Shown: positions 27,798 to 36,905 of the stretch, in pieces | Numbering within the stretch: the stretch's first letter is position 1 | Layout of the letters: each line of letters opens with the position of its first letter | NCBI GenBank assembly: GCA_046328035.1 | Contig: JAXLXI010000001.1 | Coordinates: 1 to 64,000 of the forward strand | Origin: JBGASG01 sp046328035 | Lineage (GTDB): Bacteria > Cyanobacteriota > Vampirovibrionia > Obscuribacterales > Obscuribacteraceae | Direction of reading: 5' to 3' | DNA: 64,000 nucleotides | Translations under genes and position numbers: made by a program | Notes under the pieces: generated by a model | The model's database searches: none | What the model saw: the letters and a program-made list of their open reading frames with translations, nothing else | Told to the model about the DNA's origin: nothing

Positions 27798-29270
27798 CTA
27801 GTTGGAAGTGCCGTAGGGGTACCACCAGGACTTGATTCCTGGTGAAAAGTCCCAGTGCACATGCTTAGTCTCGCGAAACTCGTCCAGTCCTTCTTGCCCG
27901 AGTTCGCGTGCTCCGCCGCTGAACTTCATGCCGCCAAAAGGACCGGCATAATTGTCCGTGAGCGGATCATTAATCCACACGGTTCCAGCCTTCACTTCTT
28001 CCATGAATAGCTTGGCTTTCAGCGGATCGTTGGTGACCAGGCACGCGCCTAGACCGAACTGGCAGTCGTTGGTCAGTTGAATTGCTTCTTCGAATGATTG
28101 GTATTCCATCAAAGGAATGGCTGGACCGAAGGTTTCTTCCCTCATGATCGTCATTGAATGGTTGACGTTGCTGAGCACTGTGGGCTCGAGGAAATAACCT
28201 TGCTTGAGGTGCTGCGGGCGTCCGCCGCCGACCAGACACTTGGCTCCTTTGTTGATGGCTTCGGAGATGTGTTGCTCGACCTTTTGCCGGTAGCGATCAC
28301 CGATCATCGGGCCGACATCGGTTTCTGATTCCAGTCCGGGGCCGAGTCTCAGTTTGCGCACGTGTTCGACCAGCGCTTCTGTGAATTGTTTTGCCTTGGA
28401 TTTCGGCAGGTATACGCGCTCGGTGGATGTGCAGACCTGTCCCGCGTTTGTGAGGGCGGCATAGGCGAGAGCGCGCGCGGACATTTCGGGATCGGCATCT
28501 TCAGTGATGACGAAAGCGTCTTTGCCGCCCAGCTCCAGGTGCAGTTTCTTCATCATCGGCGCGGCGAGCGATGCGATGCGTTGACCGATGCCCAGGCTGC
28601 CGGTGAAGGCAATCACCGGAACATCAGGATGCACCACCAGCGGTTCGGCAACATCCTGCCCGTAGCCGTTCACGATGTTGATGACGCCGGGCGGGAAGTG
28701 ATCCCAGCAATGTTCGGCGAGATACATCGTCGTCAAAGGTGTCAGCTCGCTCGGTTTAATTACGATGGTGTTGCCGGCAGCCAGTGCAGGAGCCATTTTC
28801 CAGGCCAGCAGCAAAAGCGGATAGTTCCACGGGATGATACACGCGGCAACGCCGTAAGGCTCTTTGATGACGAGATTGAGTTGCGAATACTCGCCAGAGG
28901 GCAGCACTCGACCGCGCTCGTGGCGACCCAGTTCGGCGTAGTAATCGAAGGTGTTGCACAGCCATTCGAACTCTTCGTCGTTCTCCTGAACCGGCTTTCC
29001 CTGCTCGCGAGTCAACAGGTTGACGATTTCGTGCTGGCGAGCGCGCATCTTTGCTGCCGCCTCGTGCAGCATGGTGGCGCGGACATTGGCCGATGTGCGG
29101 CGCCATTTATCGAACGCTGCTTTGGCTGCCGCTACGGCCGCGTGTGCATCAGCTTCGGTACCTTTTGGGACCGAGTCGATGGCTTTTTCGGTCGCCGGGT
29201 CGATGACCTCGATTGTTTCTTTAGACTGACCTTTGGTGAACTTTCCGTCGATGTAATGTTGTTGCGGCAT
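27798..29270 (-). CDS. NAD(P)-dependent aldehyde dehydrogenase
   Basis: A complete 490-residue aldehyde dehydrogenase: IIPWNYPLLLLAWKMAPALA, AGNTIVIKPSELTP, IAFTGSLGIGQ, the general-base glutamate in LELGGKDAFVI and the nucleophile C280 in NAGQVCTSTERVY, then EETFGPAIPLM and PFGGMKFSG. Overall it resembles betaine-aldehyde and related broad-specificity enzymes. It converts an aldehyde to an acid; the substrate is not certain. It follows pdxT on the same strand with a gap of 16 bases, so it may belong to the pdxST transcript. Confidence 0.93.
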   Translation of the reverse strand: MPQQHYIDGKFTKGQSKETIEVIDPATEKAIDSVPKGTEADAHAAVAAAKAAFDKWRRTSANVRATMLHEAAAKMRARQHEIVNLLTREQGKPVQENDEEFEWLCNTFDYYAELGRHERGRVLPSGEYSQLNLVIKEPYGVAACIIPWNYPLLLLAWKMAPALAAGNTIVIKPSELTPLTTMYLAEHCWDHFPPGVINIVNGYGQDVAEPLVVHPDVPVIAFTGSLGIGQRIASLAAPMMKKLHLELGGKDAFVITEDADPEMSARALAYAALTNAGQVCTSTERVYLPKSKAKQFTEALVEHVRKLRLGPGLESETDVGPMIGDRYRQKVEQHISEAINKGAKCLVGGGRPQHLKQGYFLEPTVLSNVNHSMTIMREETFGPAIPLMEYQSFEEAIQLTNDCQFGLGACLVTNDPLKAKLFMEEVKAGTVWINDPLTDNYAGPFGGMKFSGGARELGQEGLDEFRETKHVHWDFSPGIKSWWYPYGTSN

Positions 29271-29286
29271 CTTGATTTCTGACCTG

Positions 29287-29961
29287 TCACACGGGCGCTA
29301 CGGTTCGGGGAATTGTAGCGCAGTGAGAGGTTTGAGAGGTTTCTGCCGATGCGCAGACGGTTGAGTCTGCCTTCGCCGACAGGCTCTGGTTGACCATATC
29401 GAGGAAATACTTGTGGACGCGCAGATCTTCGGTCAGCTCCGGATGGAAAGAGGTAACCAGTAGGTTGTCCTGGCGTGCCATGACAATCCCCTCCTCGACC
29501 TGAGCCAGCACGGATACATTCTCGCCACAATTAAGTATGATTGGCGCGCGGATGAACACAACATTGAACGGCTGCTCACCGAGAGCGGGAATTTCTACCA
29601 GTTGCTCACTGCTGAACTTCTGCGGTCCAAAGGCGTTGCGACGCACCTTGATGTCCATCAAAGCCAGGCGCCCTTGAGCTGAACCCTCAATTTCTCTAGC
29701 CAGAAAAATTGAGCCCATGCAGGTGCCGTAAATAGGCATGCCTGCGCGGGCGCGCTGGATGATGGTATCGAAAATGGTGTCGTCGGCTCGTTCAGTCAGT
29801 TTAGCGATCGTTGTCGATTCGCCGCCGGGAATGACGAGTCCGTCGAGATCTTCAATCTCATCGGCGCGCCTGACGAGCCGGGTTTTCGCACCGGCTCGTT
29901 TTAGCATGTCCTCGTGTTCGGCAAAGCTGCCTTGCAGTGACAGGATTCCGATTAGCGGCAT
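29287..29961 (-). CDS. pdxT: Pyridoxal 5'-phosphate synthase glutaminase subunit
   Basis: A class-I glutaminase of the PdxT family: IGILSLQGSFAEH at the start, GLVIPGGESTTI, the nucleophile Cys in YGTCMGSIFLA, and the His/Glu pair in TSFHPELT. It supplies ammonia to PdxS. The usual oxyanion motif GTCAG reads GTCMG here. The start is ATG 29961, two bases after the pdxS stop; the frame extends upstream but into pdxS. A 30-residue tail beyond the usual end is Ala/Ser/Thr-rich. Confidence 0.95.
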   Translation of the reverse strand: MPLIGILSLQGSFAEHEDMLKRAGAKTRLVRRADEIEDLDGLVIPGGESTTIAKLTERADDTIFDTIIQRARAGMPIYGTCMGSIFLAREIEGSAQGRLALMDIKVRRNAFGPQKFSSEQLVEIPALGEQPFNVVFIRAPIILNCGENVSVLAQVEEGIVMARQDNLLVTSFHPELTEDLRVHKYFLDMVNQSLSAKADSTVCASAETSQTSHCATIPRTVAPV

Positions 29962-29963
29962 GT

Positions 29964-30875
29964 TTACCACCCCCGGGTAGCAATCGTTTCTTGCGGAGTG
30001 AGGCTGGAGCAATTGCGACCGACCATGGGTTCGCCGAGGTTGCGGCTGACTTCGGCGATCACTTTGGGATCGTTATAGAAGGTGGTGGCTTTCACAATTG
30101 CTTGTGCGCGCTTTTGCGGATCGCCGGATTTGAAAATGCCGGAGCCTACGAAGACGCCTTCCACACCAATTTGCATCATCAATGCTGCATCAGCCGGCGT
30201 GGCAATGCCACCGGCGGCAAAGTTGACGACCGGCAGTTTGCCTGTTTCTGCAACTTGTTTTACAAGATCGAACGGTGCGCCGATGTTTTTTGCGTAGGTC
30301 ATCAGTTCTTCTTCGGGCAAGACGGTGAGTTTGCGGATTTCGCCGAGTACGGTGCGAGCGTGACGGACGGCTTCGACGACGTCGCCGGTGCCAGCTTCGC
30401 CTTTGGTGCGAATCATGGCTGCGCCTTCGCCGATGCGGCGCAGAGCTTCACCAAGGTTGCGGCAGCCGCATACAAATGGAATCGTGAACTTGTTTTTTGC
30501 GATATGAAACTCTTCGTCAGCCGGTGTCAGCACTTCGCTCTCGTCGATGCAGTCGACGCCGATCGATTCCAGAATTTGTGCTTCGACGAAATGTCCGATG
30601 CGAACTTTTGCCATCACGGGAATGCTGACTGCTTCTTTGATCTTGATGATCAACTCGGGGTCGCTCATGCGAGCGACGCCGCCGGAACCGCGGATGTCGG
30701 CCGGCACGCGCTCGAGCGCCATGACGGCAACGGCGCCGGCTTCTTCAGCTATTTTGGCCTGGTCGGCGGTGACGACGTCCATGATGACGCCGCCTTTCAG
30801 CATTTGCGGCAGCGCCTTTTTGACCAGGTCGGTGCCGGTCTTCGGCGTGTCATTGGTTTTGACTGTAGTCACCAT
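29964..30875 (-). CDS. pdxS: Pyridoxal 5'-phosphate synthase lyase subunit
   Basis: A 303-residue PdxS with all conserved parts: GGVIMDVVTADQAKIAEEAG, ALERVPADIR, the catalytic lysine region VMAKVRIGHFVEAQ, IDESEVLTPAD, TKGEAGTGDVVEAV, and VNFAAGGIATPADAALMMQI. It makes the cofactor from ribose 5-phosphate, glyceraldehyde 3-phosphate and ammonia from PdxT. The gene is followed directly by pdxT and preceded by a tandem 16-bp array that may be its control region. Confidence 0.98.
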   Translation of the reverse strand: MVTTVKTNDTPKTGTDLVKKALPQMLKGGVIMDVVTADQAKIAEEAGAVAVMALERVPADIRGSGGVARMSDPELIIKIKEAVSIPVMAKVRIGHFVEAQILESIGVDCIDESEVLTPADEEFHIAKNKFTIPFVCGCRNLGEALRRIGEGAAMIRTKGEAGTGDVVEAVRHARTVLGEIRKLTVLPEEELMTYAKNIGAPFDLVKQVAETGKLPVVNFAAGGIATPADAALMMQIGVEGVFVGSGIFKSGDPQKRAQAIVKATTFYNDPKVIAEVSRNLGEPMVGRNCSSLTPQETIATRGW

Positions 30876-30930
30876 ATCTAGTACCTCTTTATAAAGTTGA
30901 TTGAGTTGGGATGAAGTTTGATTTGGATAG

Positions 30931-31008
30931 AGTTTGAGCTGGGATTAGTTTGAGCTGGGATTAGTTTGAGCTGGGATTAGTTTGGGCTGGGATTAGTTTG
31001 AGCTGGGG
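30931..31008. repeat. Five tandem 16-bp repeats upstream of pdxS
   Basis: Five head-to-tail copies of AGTTTGAGCTGGGATT, the fourth with one change and the fifth truncated, between the regulator stop (31042) and the pdxS start (30875). Because 16 is not a multiple of three and no gene crosses it, the array is non-coding. It sits where a pdxS promoter or operator is expected. Confidence 0.9.
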
Positions 31009-31041
31009 CTTCGAGTTGAGATGAGATGAGCGGTTGAATGA

Positions 31042-32646
31042 TTAGATGAGGGTGCGGTGTGCTTGACTGGCGGCGCGCGAAGCAACGCTGGATCGGGTGG
31101 CGAGATATTTTTTGACGGCGCGGGACAGGCGAGCGATGCCTTGTTCGATCTGTTGTTCGTTCTGTTGAATAAACGTCAGTCGGAAGTATTCGGGGCGATC
31201 GGCTGCGAAGAAGAACATGTCGCCGGGGCTGTAGGTAACGCCCTCGCTTTCGGCGAGCGCCAGCATTTCGCGCGCGGAGGCGCCGCTCGGCAGTTTCGCC
31301 CAGATGAACATGCCGCCCTGCGGTTTCGTCCAGGTGACATCATTAGGCATGCTCGCGCGCAGTGCCTGGTCCATCGTGTCGCGTCGGCTGCGGTAGGCTC
31401 TTCGTACGATGTCCAGATGTTTCTCGTACAATCCATTGTTCAGATAGCGAGCGACAATTACCTGCGCCATGGAGTTGGTTGAAAGATCGATTGTGCGCTT
31501 TGCCAGCAGTAATCGCGAAATTACTTCGCGGGGGGCGACCAGCCAACCCAGACGCAGTCCGGGACACAGGGCTTTGGAAAAAGTCCCCTGGTGGATGACG
31601 ACCCCTTGTTCGTCCAACGCTTTCAGTGTCGGGAACGGGGCGCCGTCATAGCTGAGGTCGCCGACAAAATTGTCTTCGAGAATCGGGACATTGTAGATGC
31701 CGGCCAACTCAAGCAGCTGGCGGCGGTTTTCGATGGGCATCGAAGCGCCGGTCGGATTCTGGAATGAGGGCATTACATAAGCGAGCTTGACGCGTTGTCT
31801 GGAGATTACGCTTTCCAGCACATCGAGGCGCAAGCCATTTTCGTCCACGGAGACCGGCAGGCAGCGAGCGCCCAGCGAAGAAAAATTGCACAAAGCCCAG
31901 AAGTACGTCGGATCTTCGAGAGCCACCGCGTCGTTGGCATCGACGAATGTACGACCAACCAGATCGATTCCCTGCTGCGAGCCGCTGAGAATCAAAAGTT
32001 CGTCTTCCGCTGCTTCGATGCCGTTCCGTTTCAGGTAGGCGCGAACTTGTTCGCGCAGCAGAGGATGCCCGTCGGGCGGACTGTATTCGAACATGTCGGA
32101 CGCATCGGTCTTTCTCACCAGATCGCCAACCATGTTTTGGAAGTCTTCGTGGGGAATAAATTCGCGAGTAGGTGTGCCGCCACTGAATGAGATCATCGAC
32201 TCAGGGGCTGCATACGGTACGGGCTGCCTGTTGAGGATATTTGCGGAAGCCTGACTGAATCGAGAGAATTTTTCGTGCCACAGTACTGAACGCGTAGATG
32301 ATGCAGGCAGAGGCGATGCAGACGGGCGTCTGCTGCGCCGAGCTTCGGATGGACTATCGTCCGGGTTCAAGTTGATTGGGGCGGCGGTCACGAATGTGCC
32401 GCGGCCGACGTGGCTGCTGATCAGTCCGAGCGCCTGCAGCTCGTCGTAGGCACGCGAGACCGTCGAGCGGTCCACTTGCAAAGATGATGCCAGGGAGCGA
32501 TCAGTTGGCAGTTTTTCGCCAGCGGTTAGCTTGCCGGTTTCGATACTTTCCTTGAGAATGCGGGCCAATTCGGCGTACATAGGCACGCCGCGGGGTTTTT
32601 CCGCCTTCAAAACACCAATCAGTTCCTGCCAATTCATTAAATGCAT
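31042..32646 (-). CDS. MocR/PdxR-type GntR regulator with aminotransferase domain
   Basis: The N-terminal GntR winged helix is clear (PMYAELARILKESIETGKLT, LPTDRSLASSLQVDRSTVSR, GLISSHVGRGTFV), followed by a linker and a full fold-type-I aminotransferase domain with the cofactor lysine K358 in GTFSKALCPGLRLGW. MocR regulators bind pyridoxal phosphate; the PdxR subgroup controls pdxST, which lies directly downstream on the same strand. This context supports a PdxR role. Two ATGs (codons 1 and 4) are possible starts. Inverted-repeat boxes upstream suggest autoregulation. Confidence 0.92.
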   Translation of the reverse strand: MHLMNWQELIGVLKAEKPRGVPMYAELARILKESIETGKLTAGEKLPTDRSLASSLQVDRSTVSRAYDELQALGLISSHVGRGTFVTAAPINLNPDDSPSEARRSRRPSASPLPASSTRSVLWHEKFSRFSQASANILNRQPVPYAAPESMISFSGGTPTREFIPHEDFQNMVGDLVRKTDASDMFEYSPPDGHPLLREQVRAYLKRNGIEAAEDELLILSGSQQGIDLVGRTFVDANDAVALEDPTYFWALCNFSSLGARCLPVSVDENGLRLDVLESVISRQRVKLAYVMPSFQNPTGASMPIENRRQLLELAGIYNVPILEDNFVGDLSYDGAPFPTLKALDEQGVVIHQGTFSKALCPGLRLGWLVAPREVISRLLLAKRTIDLSTNSMAQVIVARYLNNGLYEKHLDIVRRAYRSRRDTMDQALRASMPNDVTWTKPQGGMFIWAKLPSGASAREMLALAESEGVTYSPGDMFFFAADRPEYFRLTFIQQNEQQIEQGIARLSRAVKKYLATRSSVASRAASQAHRTLI

Positions 32647-32649
32647 CCA

Positions 32650-32735
32650 ACCAATTTGGAGAAACAGACCAATTTAGCCTGCCAATCGCTAGATTACCAA
32701 TCAATTGGTATGTATGCAACAAGCCAATTTGGCTT
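32650..32735. promoter_or_regulatory. Cluster of CCAAT-type boxes upstream of the MocR gene
   Basis: Within 90 bases there are ACCAATTTGG (32650-32659), ACCAATTTA (32668-32676), GCCAATCG (32681-32688), the near-palindrome TACCAATCAATTGGTA (32695-32710) and the perfect inverted repeat AAGCCAATTTGGCTT (32721-32735). Such spaced repeated boxes next to a GntR-family gene are typical of its own operator. The rest of the 398-base gap to 33044 holds one tiny open frame at 32830. Confidence 0.6.
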
Positions 32736-32829
32736 GTTGATGATTCGATGCGGTTTGCTGCCCTCGTCCGCGCCGGGGCGGGTGGCGAGGTCTAGGCTCC
32801 CGGCCGGCGGACATCCATATATAAGGAGG

Positions 32830-32895
32830 ATGCCTGTGCACCATCTTCGATACCACTTCCAAGAAACAAGCCGAGCCGGCCGTTTTCCCATTTAG
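32830..32895 (+). CDS. Possible 19-21 residue peptide with strong ribosome site
   Basis: AAGGAGG at 32823-32829 lies directly before an ATG and six bases before an in-frame GTG (32836). From the GTG it would encode a 19-residue peptide starting with Val-His-His-Leu-Arg and ending in TAG at 32895. It lies 150 bases before the hybrid kinase. It may be a leader peptide or chance; no homology can be claimed. Confidence 0.2.
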   Translation: MPVHHLRYHFQETSRAGRFPI

Positions 32896-33044
32896 TTGTT
32901 GGAAAGAATGGTGGCAACCCTCACCAGATGCGGTGGCTCAACCTTAAATTTCAACGACGGTTGGCGGACATTAGAGCTAGAATGGATTTGAATACACCTT
33001 TCCTGCAAAAGCGCGCCACCGCGCATACGCAGATGACGGTATGA

Positions 33045-36000
33045 ATGATGAGCCAGAGACTGGCAGTTGCTGGCGTTTTGACCATCCTCCTGATAGCCGA
33101 CGGCGTTAGTGCATCTGCCCAGCTAAATCAAGTACAACAAAACACTCAACAGCTGTTGAACAATGTCAGCAACGGCGTATCCGGCATCGGCCGCTCGATT
33201 CCAGCGATACCGCCGGTGGCGCCATATGTTCAGCAAGTAGCGCCGGTCGTCACAAATGTGCTGCCGGTGACACCTGGCATCACTGGCGCTTCTCCTCCGT
33301 CCTTGCCGCCGATATTGCCTGCGATACCGCAATTGCCACCGGCTGTGCCCCTTGCACTTCCCATCTCTAATCCTGCTACCACTGCCACGGTTAATCCCGC
33401 TACGCTCTTGCCATCGGCAATTTATCCAACAAACGCTGTTGGAATAATGCCACTACAGGCGGTGCAGACGAACGTAGACGCCACACGAATGCTCTACAGT
33501 GCTGCCAACCCATCGCAAATGCCAGGAATGCGTATCCAGTCGCGAGTCAATGAAGCGTTGTCCGACCCGACCGGTGTTGTCGTGGTTCCGGTGTCTGGCA
33601 GTTCTGTGTCCACTGGTGTCGGTTCGATAAAACTCAACAACGGCAAAGCTCTCGTTTCACCACGTTCTTCGAAAGGCGTCGTGGTGGAGACTGCTAATGG
33701 AAAGCTGTGGGTCGGACGCGGCGCATCGGTGATTGTTTCTCAAGAGCGCGGTGTGCTGCGAGTTGAAAACCTCAACGGTGTAGGCAATGTCCATGTGCAA
33801 CTGAAGCCGGGACAGCCTGCGTCCGCTCAAAACTGGGTCAGCCTTGGACCAGGCTACGAGCTGGTCACCAGCCAGCCTGGGCTGACTCGCGAGTTGATAC
33901 AGCCTGCAGACGGTGTGGCCAGACGCAACGCGACCATATCCAGCGATCAGTCATATTCGATCAGCGAAGTTTCTTTGCCGACGCTTCTAAAATCTTCGCC
34001 GGTTTTGCAAACGGTGCGGACCGTTTCTAAAAGCGCATCGACGCAGCAAAAACAAGCCGCCAGCGTTGTTAGAGAAGTAACCAAAATGGCGGCGGTTCTC
34101 AGCGTAACTCGCGGCGGCTCAGGCTTCGTGGCCATCCAGGACAATGCGGTGGCTGTCCGTCCCAACTCGCTGGTGACGGCAACCCTGGATTCTGTGCGCA
34201 ATGTGTTGTCGCCCTCGCTTGCTGTCGCGCCGCCGCCCGCCGTGGCAAGTGTCTCGCCCGTTGTCGCTCTGGATGCCAATCGTGGTGTCTCGGTTGCGTC
34301 TTCCAATTCGGCTGCAGCACGAACCGGCGATCAGATTCAGGTCGGGCAGCTGTCTTTGCGCGTCTCGCCCGTTGCGCTACCGGCGGCGGTGCTCGCCAGC
34401 GTTCCTACAGATACGTTGCCGCACCGCTTTGGTGGCTCGCTGTCTGCAATCGCCAAAGAAGAACGACGCGGCAAAAAGCCGCAAGTAGATCTAGATGACG
34501 CAACCAAAGCCGCTTCTGCGCATAGAGCGCGTGCGGAAAATGTGGGACCGGTGTCGGTCCGTTATGTAGTGCCGACTAGCCCTGTGAGCGGCACCGATAG
34601 CGGCTCTGGCAGAAACAGGCGGGCTCTGGCAGGCGCATCGTCGGTCAATTCAAGTGATTCGTCGAGTGTGCTGTTGCCCTCGGATGCTTCGGATTGGCTG
34701 GACACGCACGCTATGGGCCATACGGTGCGGGAGTGGATCAAGCAAAATCCGACGCTGGCGCTCTTGATCGGCGCCATGTTCCTGTTGTTGGCTGCATTCT
34801 CCGTTTATCAATGGCGCAAGACTCGCATGCGCGAGCGCCAGCTGTCAGACAGTGTTGAACGCATGGCGGCGCTCAATCACGAGTTGCAGGTGGCGCGCGA
34901 TCAGGCTATTGAATCGTCGCGGCTTAAGTCTGAATTCGTGGCCAACATCAGTCACGAGATTCGTACGCCTGTATCAGCAGTGCTGGGCTTGAACGATCTT
35001 TTGCTCGATACGAAACTGGATAAGCAGCAGCAAGAATTTGCTCGACTCTCTAAAGACTCTGCGCAGTCGCTTCTGGGCTTGATAAACGACCTTCTAGACT
35101 TTTCGAAGATGGAGTCCGGAAAGCTGGAATTGGAGATTGTCGATATCTCCGTGCCGAAGATAATGCAAGACGCCGCCAATCTTCTGGCTCCGGTGATCCA
35201 TGAGAAAGCCTTGATGGTTATGTTCATGTCTGACGTCAAGGATGTCGCCTTGCGCGGCGACCCGGTCCGTTTGCGGCAAATATTGCTTAATCTCGTGGGC
35301 AATGCAGTCAAGTTCACCAGCAAAGGCGAGGTTGTGGTTGAGGCAGCCATTGCTACCGAAGAAGCCGACCGGGCGCGCCTGGTACTGACTGTCGAAGACA
35401 CCGGTATTGGTATCAGCGAAGATTCCATAGCCCAACTGGCGAAACCGTTCGTCCAGGCTGACGGGTCGACGACGAGACGGTTCGGTGGCACCGGTCTGGG
35501 ACTGTCGATCACCAAGAGATTGGCAGAGATGATGGGTGGTGGCATCACCATCGAAAGTCAGCTGGGTAAAGGTTCCAAGTTCCAGGTTTCTATGTCGTTG
35601 AATAGCGTTGTTTCTGCAGTTGACCCTGCGGAGCAGGCGGATGACGCATCAAAGGCTGCCTTGGGTCTTCCGGACCTGAGCGGCACCAGGGTGGCTGTGT
35701 TCACGAAGCACCAAAGATGCGGTGAAGTTATTCGTCAAGCATTCCGCGACGCCGGAGTCACTATAGTCAAACGAACTCGCGACGCTGAATTTGCTATCTT
35801 CGATGTGAACGCGTCGCGAAAACGGTTGCCTGCTTCGGCGCGGCGCATCGCGATCGGCACCAGCGCTGCTGCTCCTGAGGGAGCTCAGTATGACGCTTAT
35901 CTCGCCAGCCCGGTCAACGTGGTTGAATTGCTGTCGGTGGTCGCTTATCTGAAGAAGAACCCCCAGTTGGGGATGCAACGCGAAGCGCCTGTCGTGGCGA

Positions 36001-36407
36001 CGACTTTGCAGACCGAACCCTTGCCTATGTTGTCCAGAAAGAGAGTGTTGGTCGCCGAGGATAGTCCGGTGTTGCAGAAAATCATCAAGAATTCTCTGGA
36101 GAAACTTGGCTTTACTGTCTCGCTTGCCTCGGATGGGAGTTCTGCTGTTAGTGCCGCCGCGGAGAACAGCTATGACTTAATATTCATGGATTGGCAAATG
36201 CCTGTTATGGGTGGTCTGGAAGCTACAAAACTAATTCGCCAGTCCGAAATACAGACCGGACAGCACACTCCAATAGTGGCTATGACGGCGAATGCCATGC
36301 AGGGGCACAGAGAAACTTGTCTGGCGGCCGGCATGGACGACTATCTCAGCAAACCATTCAATCAGCAACAACTGTCCGATGTGTTGCAGCGCTGGCTCAG
36401 CTCGTAA
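33045..36407 (+). CDS. Large exported-sensor hybrid histidine kinase
   Basis: Domains in order: signal peptide (1-25), a Pro/Val/Ala-rich exported segment, a FecR-like beta domain (about 150-300: KGVVVETANGKLWVGRGASV), a long low-complexity part, one membrane helix (about 566-590), a coiled coil, HisKA with H637 in NISHEIRTP, HATPase with NLVGNAVKF, DTGIGIS and FGGTGLGLSI, a first receiver fold lacking the acceptor aspartate (about 870-985), and a final receiver with D1049 in IFMDWQMP and the lysine in YLSKPF. It should sense an envelope signal and phosphorelay through the last receiver. No separate response regulator is next to it. Confidence 0.92.
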   Translation: MMSQRLAVAGVLTILLIADGVSASAQLNQVQQNTQQLLNNVSNGVSGIGRSIPAIPPVAPYVQQVAPVVTNVLPVTPGITGASPPSLPPILPAIPQLPPAVPLALPISNPATTATVNPATLLPSAIYPTNAVGIMPLQAVQTNVDATRMLYSAANPSQMPGMRIQSRVNEALSDPTGVVVVPVSGSSVSTGVGSIKLNNGKALVSPRSSKGVVVETANGKLWVGRGASVIVSQERGVLRVENLNGVGNVHVQLKPGQPASAQNWVSLGPGYELVTSQPGLTRELIQPADGVARRNATISSDQSYSISEVSLPTLLKSSPVLQTVRTVSKSASTQQKQAASVVREVTKMAAVLSVTRGGSGFVAIQDNAVAVRPNSLVTATLDSVRNVLSPSLAVAPPPAVASVSPVVALDANRGVSVASSNSAAARTGDQIQVGQLSLRVSPVALPAAVLASVPTDTLPHRFGGSLSAIAKEERRGKKPQVDLDDATKAASAHRARAENVGPVSVRYVVPTSPVSGTDSGSGRNRRALAGASSVNSSDSSSVLLPSDASDWLDTHAMGHTVREWIKQNPTLALLIGAMFLLLAAFSVYQWRKTRMRERQLSDSVERMAALNHELQVARDQAIESSRLKSEFVANISHEIRTPVSAVLGLNDLLLDTKLDKQQQEFARLSKDSAQSLLGLINDLLDFSKMESGKLELEIVDISVPKIMQDAANLLAPVIHEKALMVMFMSDVKDVALRGDPVRLRQILLNLVGNAVKFTSKGEVVVEAAIATEEADRARLVLTVEDTGIGISEDSIAQLAKPFVQADGSTTRRFGGTGLGLSITKRLAEMMGGGITIESQLGKGSKFQVSMSLNSVVSAVDPAEQADDASKAALGLPDLSGTRVAVFTKHQRCGEVIRQAFRDAGVTIVKRTRDAEFAIFDVNASRKRLPASARRIAIGTSAAAPEGAQYDAYLASPVNVVELLSVVAYLKKNPQLGMQREAPVVATTLQTEPLPMLSRKRVLVAEDSPVLQKIIKNSLEKLGFTVSLASDGSSAVSAAAENSYDLIFMDWQMPVMGGLEATKLIRQSEIQTGQHTPIVAMTANAMQGHRETCLAAGMDDYLSKPFNQQQLSDVLQRWLSS

Positions 36408-36428
36408 GTCAGCTCGCTGCTCACCTCG

Positions 36429-36872
36429 CTAGCCTTGTCTGTTGATCAGCCAAACGCCGGCGATCAACAGAACAGCGCCCACGCCGCGCCAGAGCGTGAA
36501 TGGCACTGGTGTGCCGCCGTGCACTCCTAGCTGATCGAGGATGATTGAGGTGACGATTTGTGCCGCCATCACCAGGGAGATCGCCCCCGCTACGCCCAGC
36601 CCCTGAATAGCGAAGATGACGGTCACCAGAAATGCTGCCCCGATCATGCCTCCCGCCCAAGACCACCACGGCGCAGCAGCGAGTGCGGTGGCGGTGGGCA
36701 GGGGTGCCCGCGTGATCAAAGTTGCGATAATCAGGCAGAGAGTTGTGATCACGACCGAGATCGTCGCAGACAGGACAGGACCGCCGACATATTGAGAAAG
36801 GCGGGTGTTCACCGCACTCTGCAACGCCGAGAAAGTTCCTGCCGCCAGTGCTATCAGATAGACGAGTTTCAT
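36429..36872 (-). CDS. DMT-superfamily membrane protein (YdcZ/DUF606 type)
   Basis: A 147-residue protein with five predicted membrane helices (MKLVYLIALAAGTFSALQSA, LSATISVVITTLCLIIATLI, MIGAAFLVTVIFAIQGLGVA, ISLVMAAQIVTSIILDQLGV, GVGAVLLIAGVWLI). Length and the final helix resemble the YdcZ/DUF606 half-size drug/metabolite exporters. The ATG has GAGGA upstream. It is convergent with the hybrid kinase and follows the FAD monooxygenase gene on the same strand. Confidence 0.85.
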   Translation of the reverse strand: MKLVYLIALAAGTFSALQSAVNTRLSQYVGGPVLSATISVVITTLCLIIATLITRAPLPTATALAAAPWWSWAGGMIGAAFLVTVIFAIQGLGVAGAISLVMAAQIVTSIILDQLGVHGGTPVPFTLWRGVGAVLLIAGVWLINRQG

Positions 36873-36905
36873 TCTTCATCCTCGCGAGTGCGACGCGTGT
36901 GAGGT

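Noticed and set aside
29937..30881. Plus-strand frame over pdxS
   Set aside because: pdxS on the minus strand is unmistakable and complete; the plus frame has no recognisable features.
30931..31008. CRISPR-like array
   Set aside because: Units are contiguous without spacers and only 16 bases long.
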